19,070 nt of DNA. Source: Modestobacter sp. (GTDB lineage Bacteria; Actinomycetota; Actinomycetes; Mycobacteriales; Geodermatophilaceae). Both the position numbers and the translations under genes were made by a program. Below the pieces are notes generated by a model that worked only from the letters and a program-made list of their open reading frames with translations, was not told where the DNA came from and made no database searches. The stretch covers positions 1 through 19,070 of the forward strand of contig JAOPWG010000476.1 in the NCBI GenBank assembly GCA_025965775.1. Direction: 5' to 3'. Positions within the stretch are counted from its first letter, which is position 1; every line of letters starts with the position of its first letter. Below, piece by piece: positions 16,437-19,070 of the stretch.

Positions 16437-17917
16437 TGGCCGACGTCGGGCTGGTCGACGTCTCGCTGCGCGACGGGAACCAGAGCCTGTGGGGCGCGAC
16501 GGGGCTGCGGACCGCGCACGTCCTGCAGGTCGCGCCGCTGCTGGAGCGGGTGGGCTTCCGGGCGCTGGACTACAGCTCGAGCACGGCCATGGGCGTCGCG
16601 GTGCGCACCCACCGGGAGGACCCGTGGGAGCGGATCCGGCTGACCCGGGCGGCGATGCCGAGGACCAAGCTGCAGTTCATCGGCACGGGGTTCCGGTTCA
16701 TCTCCTGGCAGAACTCCCACCCGGAGACGATGCAACTGGTCTACGACCGGCTGGCGGTCAACGGCATCGACCGGGTCGTCGTCCTGGACCCGATGCACGA
16801 CATGGACGCCGCCCGGGAGACCGCCCGCCGGTTGAAGCAGGCCGGGATCGGCGAGGTGGTCGGCGCGCTGACCTTCACCATCAGCGCCGTCCACGACGAC
16901 GCGTTCTACGCCGACCTGGCCACCCGGATGGCCGCCTGCCCCGACATCGACCGGGTGTACGTGAAGGACCCGGCCGGCATCCTCACCGCGGAGCGGGCCC
17001 GCACGCTGCTCCCCCGGATCAAGGCGCAGCTGGGCACCACGGCGCTGGAACTGCACTCGCACGCCACGATCGGGCTCTCCCCCCTGACCTACTCGATCGC
17101 ACCGGAGCTGGGTGTGGAGGTGGTGCAGGTCGGCTGCGGAGCGCTGGGCAACGGGTCGTCGCTGCCGGAGGCGCGGCGGACGGTGGCCAACCTGCGGGAG
17201 ATGGGCCACCGGATCGACGTCGACGACCGGGCGCTCGGGCTGGCCTGCGCGTTCTTCGACCGGCTGGCCGCGGCCGAGGAGCTGCCGAGAGGGCGGCCCC
17301 AGGACTTCGACGCGGCGTTCCTGCACCACCAGATCGCCGGCGGCGTCATGACGACGACCCGGCGGCAGCTGAGCGAGATCGGCATGGAGCACCGCTTCGA
17401 CGCCCTGGTCGAGGAGGTCGGGCGGGTCCGCGCCGAGCTCGGCCACCCGATCATGGTGACGCCGTTCCCCCAGATGGTCGTCTCCCAGGCGCTGTTCAAC
17501 GTGATCGGCGAGCGCTACGCGACCGTGCCCGACCAGGTGATCCGCTACGTACTGGGCAGCTTCGGCCGCCCGACCGGGCAGATCGCGCCGGACGTGCAGG
17601 ACCGGATCCTGGACCGCCCGCGGGCCCGGGAGCTGGCCGCCGAGCCCGACCCGCCGACGCCCGCGGAGCTGCGCCGCCGGTTCCCACCGGGGATCAGCGA
17701 CGAGGAGCTGCTGCTGCGGGCGCACATGCCCGCCGAGCAGGTCGACGCCATGCTGGCCGCCGGCCCGGCACCCCGGCACTTCAACCCCGAACTCGCCCCG
17801 GTGCTCACCCTGCTGCGCGAGCTGGGCGACCGCCGGTCGGTCCACGACCTCGGCGTCACCACGCCCGGCCTGCGCCTGCAGGTGCACCGCCGTCCCGAGG
17901 AGACCGTCCATGGGTGA
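16436..17917 (+). CDS. Biotin-dependent carboxyltransferase (pyruvate carboxylase/oxaloacetate decarboxylase alpha-type), altered substrate site
   Basis: A 493-aa TIM-barrel carboxyltransferase that moves CO2 from carboxybiotin to a substrate enolate. Diagnostic parts are LRDGNQSLW (R12, metal ligand D13, Q16), VYVKDPAGIL with K177 in the place of the carbamylated active-site lysine, LHSHAT with metal-binding H207 and H209, and the C-terminal run HHQIAGGVMTT, TPFPQMVVSQALFNV and YVLGSFGRPTGQIAP. There is no biotinyl domain at the C-terminus. Two substrate-site positions differ by eye from pyruvate enzymes. T84 (in FIGTGF) occupies the place of the Arg that grips the pyruvate carboxylate, and S241 (in GNGSSLP) that of the catalytic Thr. 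The substrate is thus probably not pyruvate; from operon context, a ketone or its enol phosphate. Glutaconyl-CoA-type enzymes are excluded by fold. Confidence 0.9.
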   Translation: MADVGLVDVSLRDGNQSLWGATGLRTAHVLQVAPLLERVGFRALDYSSSTAMGVAVRTHREDPWERIRLTRAAMPRTKLQFIGTGFRFISWQNSHPETMQLVYDRLAVNGIDRVVVLDPMHDMDAARETARRLKQAGIGEVVGALTFTISAVHDDAFYADLATRMAACPDIDRVYVKDPAGILTAERARTLLPRIKAQLGTTALELHSHATIGLSPLTYSIAPELGVEVVQVGCGALGNGSSLPEARRTVANLREMGHRIDVDDRALGLACAFFDRLAAAEELPRGRPQDFDAAFLHHQIAGGVMTTTRRQLSEIGMEHRFDALVEEVGRVRAELGHPIMVTPFPQMVVSQALFNVIGERYATVPDQVIRYVLGSFGRPTGQIAPDVQDRILDRPRARELAAEPDPPTPAELRRRFPPGISDEELLLRAHMPAEQVDAMLAAGPAPRHFNPELAPVLTLLRELGDRRSVHDLGVTTPGLRLQVHRRPEETVHG

Positions 17918-18761
17918 GCTCGACCCCGCCGCGCTGCGGAGGCTGTGCGACGTGCGCGGCGTCGTCCTGGACATGGACGGGACGCTCGTGCTCGGCGACC
18001 GCAACAACACCGGCCTGAACCCGCTGCCCGGTGCGGCCGACCTGCTGGCGACCCTGGTGGATCGCGGGCTGCCGTTCCGGGTGTTCACCAACGGCACGAC
18101 GCGGACGCCGGAGCAGTACGCCGCCGCGTTGCAGAAGATCGGCTTCCCGGTGCCCGACGACGGGGTGCTCACCCCGATCAGCTCGGCGGTCGACGTGCTG
18201 CGTGGCCGCGGGCACCGGCGGGTGATGGTGCTCGGCGGGACGGCGATGACCGAGCCGCTGGAGGCCGCCGGGTTCGAGGTGGTGCCCCCGCTGCGCGGGA
18301 CCACGGCCGACGCGGTACTGGTCGGCTGGTTCCGGCAGGAGCTGACCTTCGAGGCGCTGGAGGCGGCCTGCGACGCCGTGTTCGGCGGCGCGGAGTTCTA
18401 CAGCGCCTCCCAGTCGCTGTTCTTCGCCACCGCGGAGGGCCGGTCGCTGGGCACGTCCCGGGCGATCAGCGCGGTGGTCCGGGACGTCACCGGCTGCCAG
18501 GTCGACGTCGTCGGCAAGCCGTCGCTGCAGGCCCTGAAGACGGCGGCGCACGCGCTGGGGGTGGCGCCCGCGGAGCTGATGGTGGTCGGTGACGACCCGG
18601 AGCTGGAGGTGCCGATGGCGCACCGCGGCGGGGCGCTGGCAGTTGCCGTGCACACCGGCATCGGGCACGCGGAGTCCTTCACCGACCAGCCGGTCGACGT
18701 CCGGCCGCACCTGGACCTGCCCGACGTCGGCGCCCTCGCCGAGCTGCTACGGACGGGATGA
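17910..18761 (+). CDS. HAD-superfamily phosphatase (NagD-like, subclass IIA)
   Basis: A 283-aa hydrolase with all HAD motifs: VVLDMDGTL (nucleophile D21, acid/base D23), FTNGTTRT (motif II, T60/N61), VGKPS (motif III lysine) and GDDPELEV (motif IV). The cap domain lies between motifs II and III, as in NagD and 4-nitrophenylphosphatase types. The start overlaps the carboxyltransferase gene by eight bases, so it belongs to the operon. Possible roles are to remove phosphate from a phosphorylated pathway intermediate or to hydrolyse a wasteful side product such as a stranded enol phosphate. Sequence alone does not tell the substrate. Confidence 0.88.
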   Translation: MGELDPAALRRLCDVRGVVLDMDGTLVLGDRNNTGLNPLPGAADLLATLVDRGLPFRVFTNGTTRTPEQYAAALQKIGFPVPDDGVLTPISSAVDVLRGRGHRRVMVLGGTAMTEPLEAAGFEVVPPLRGTTADAVLVGWFRQELTFEALEAACDAVFGGAEFYSASQSLFFATAEGRSLGTSRAISAVVRDVTGCQVDVVGKPSLQALKTAAHALGVAPAELMVVGDDPELEVPMAHRGGALAVAVHTGIGHAESFTDQPVDVRPHLDLPDVGALAELLRTG

Positions 18762-18804
18762 GGGCGCCCTGCCGTCGCGGAAGGCCGCTCGAGCCGCACG
18801 CCGG

Positions 18805-19070
18805 TCAGGGCACGCCGAGCGTCAGCGCCGCCAGCCAGCCGTCGGGCGCCGCCGCCAGCCGCAACAGCGCGGTGTCGGAGTAGAACGCGTCCCGGTCGTT
18901 GCGGGTGTCCCGGCCCGGGTGCTGCCGGTAGGGGTCGGCACCGCCGTACACGGCATCGGAGACGGCGTCGTCGAAGAACAGCTGCGTGGTGAGCACGGTG
19001 GTCTCCGCGAGGTGCACCTTCAGGTGCAGGTGCGCGGTCCGGGTCGGGTACCAGCCGGGGTAGACGGTGC
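18805..19070 (-). CDS. Intradiol ring-cleavage dioxygenase, C-terminal fragment (5' end outside window)
   Basis: The frame is open on the minus strand to the window edge, giving about 88 C-terminal residues. YPGWYPTRTAHLHLKV is the region of intradiol dioxygenases that supplies the two iron-binding histidines (the HxH in AHLHLKV). TTQLFFDDAVSDAVY and DTRNDRDAFY follow in the usual order. Such non-haem Fe(III) enzymes cleave catechol-type rings between the hydroxyls. The fragment resembles the general intradiol/protocatechuate 3,4-dioxygenase-like group more than catechol 1,2-dioxygenase, but subclass and any signal peptide lie outside the window. It converges on the HAD gene with a 43-bp gap and is not part of the operon. 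Confidence 0.88.
   Translation of the reverse strand, partial: TVYPGWYPTRTAHLHLKVHLAETTVLTTQLFFDDAVSDAVYGGADPYRQHPGRDTRNDRDAFYSDTALLRLAAAPDGWLAALTLGVP

Noticed and set aside
14599..17917. Annotation as an ordinary split pyruvate carboxylase.
   Set aside because: The fold fits, but the carboxylate-binding Arg of the carboxyltransferase appears to be replaced, and the operon with acetoacetyl-CoA synthetase and a kinase points away from pyruvate.
9636..18761. Classical acetone carboxylase (AcxABC) or acetophenone carboxylase operon.
   Set aside because: None of the hydantoinase-like large subunits or the small zinc-containing subunit is encoded here.

Overview
The window is about 19 kb of very GC-rich DNA with strong G/C bias at third codon positions. 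It carries GTG starts, probable leaderless promoters and actinobacterial gene families (P450 with a 3Fe-4S type ferredoxin, DUF1345, IclR regulator), so it suggests a soil actinobacterium. I cannot name the genus from sequence alone. No rRNA, tRNA, CRISPR array or intact insertion sequence was seen.

Left part (1-4858): the 3' end of an amidohydrolase-superfamily gene, a long hairpin just after it, and about 580 bp of non-coding DNA holding a decayed fragment of a DHA2-type MFS transporter. Then comes a two-gene P450 unit, consisting of a ferredoxin fused to a ferredoxin reductase and a cytochrome P450. It is followed by a left-handed beta-helix protein that looks like a gamma-carbonic anhydrase but lacks the expected metal and catalytic residues.

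Middle part (4859-8179): a DUF1345 membrane protein (minus) stands divergent from a cyclopropane-fatty-acyl-phospholipid-synthase-type methyltransferase (plus). The latter converges on an IclR-family regulator (minus).

Right part (8180-18761): this is the centre of interest. Divergent from the regulator is an AI-2E/PerM-type membrane protein. Next is a tight seven-gene plus-strand operon: acetoacetyl-CoA synthetase, a 606-aa phosphohistidine swivel-domain protein, a 361-aa PEP-synthase-type ATP-binding protein, a free-standing biotin carboxyl carrier protein, a free-standing biotin carboxylase, a pyruvate-carboxylase-type carboxyltransferase, and a HAD phosphatase. A 40-nt element (34/40 identical) lies both beside the IclR gene and on the operon promoter, which links regulator and operon.

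My reading is that the operon activates a small ketone, most simply acetone. The two PEP-synthase-like subunits would phosphorylate its enol (as phenylphosphate synthase does with phenol). The biotin enzyme would carboxylate it to a 3-oxoacid (acetoacetate), and the CoA synthetase would convert that to acetoacetyl-CoA. This would be a biotin-dependent route unrelated to the classical acetone carboxylase (Acx), none of whose subunits is present. The carboxyltransferase has Thr where pyruvate-type enzymes have the Arg that holds the substrate carboxylate, which fits a substrate without a carboxylate. The pathway is inference; the gene families are clear.

The window ends inside a minus-strand intradiol ring-cleavage dioxygenase gene.
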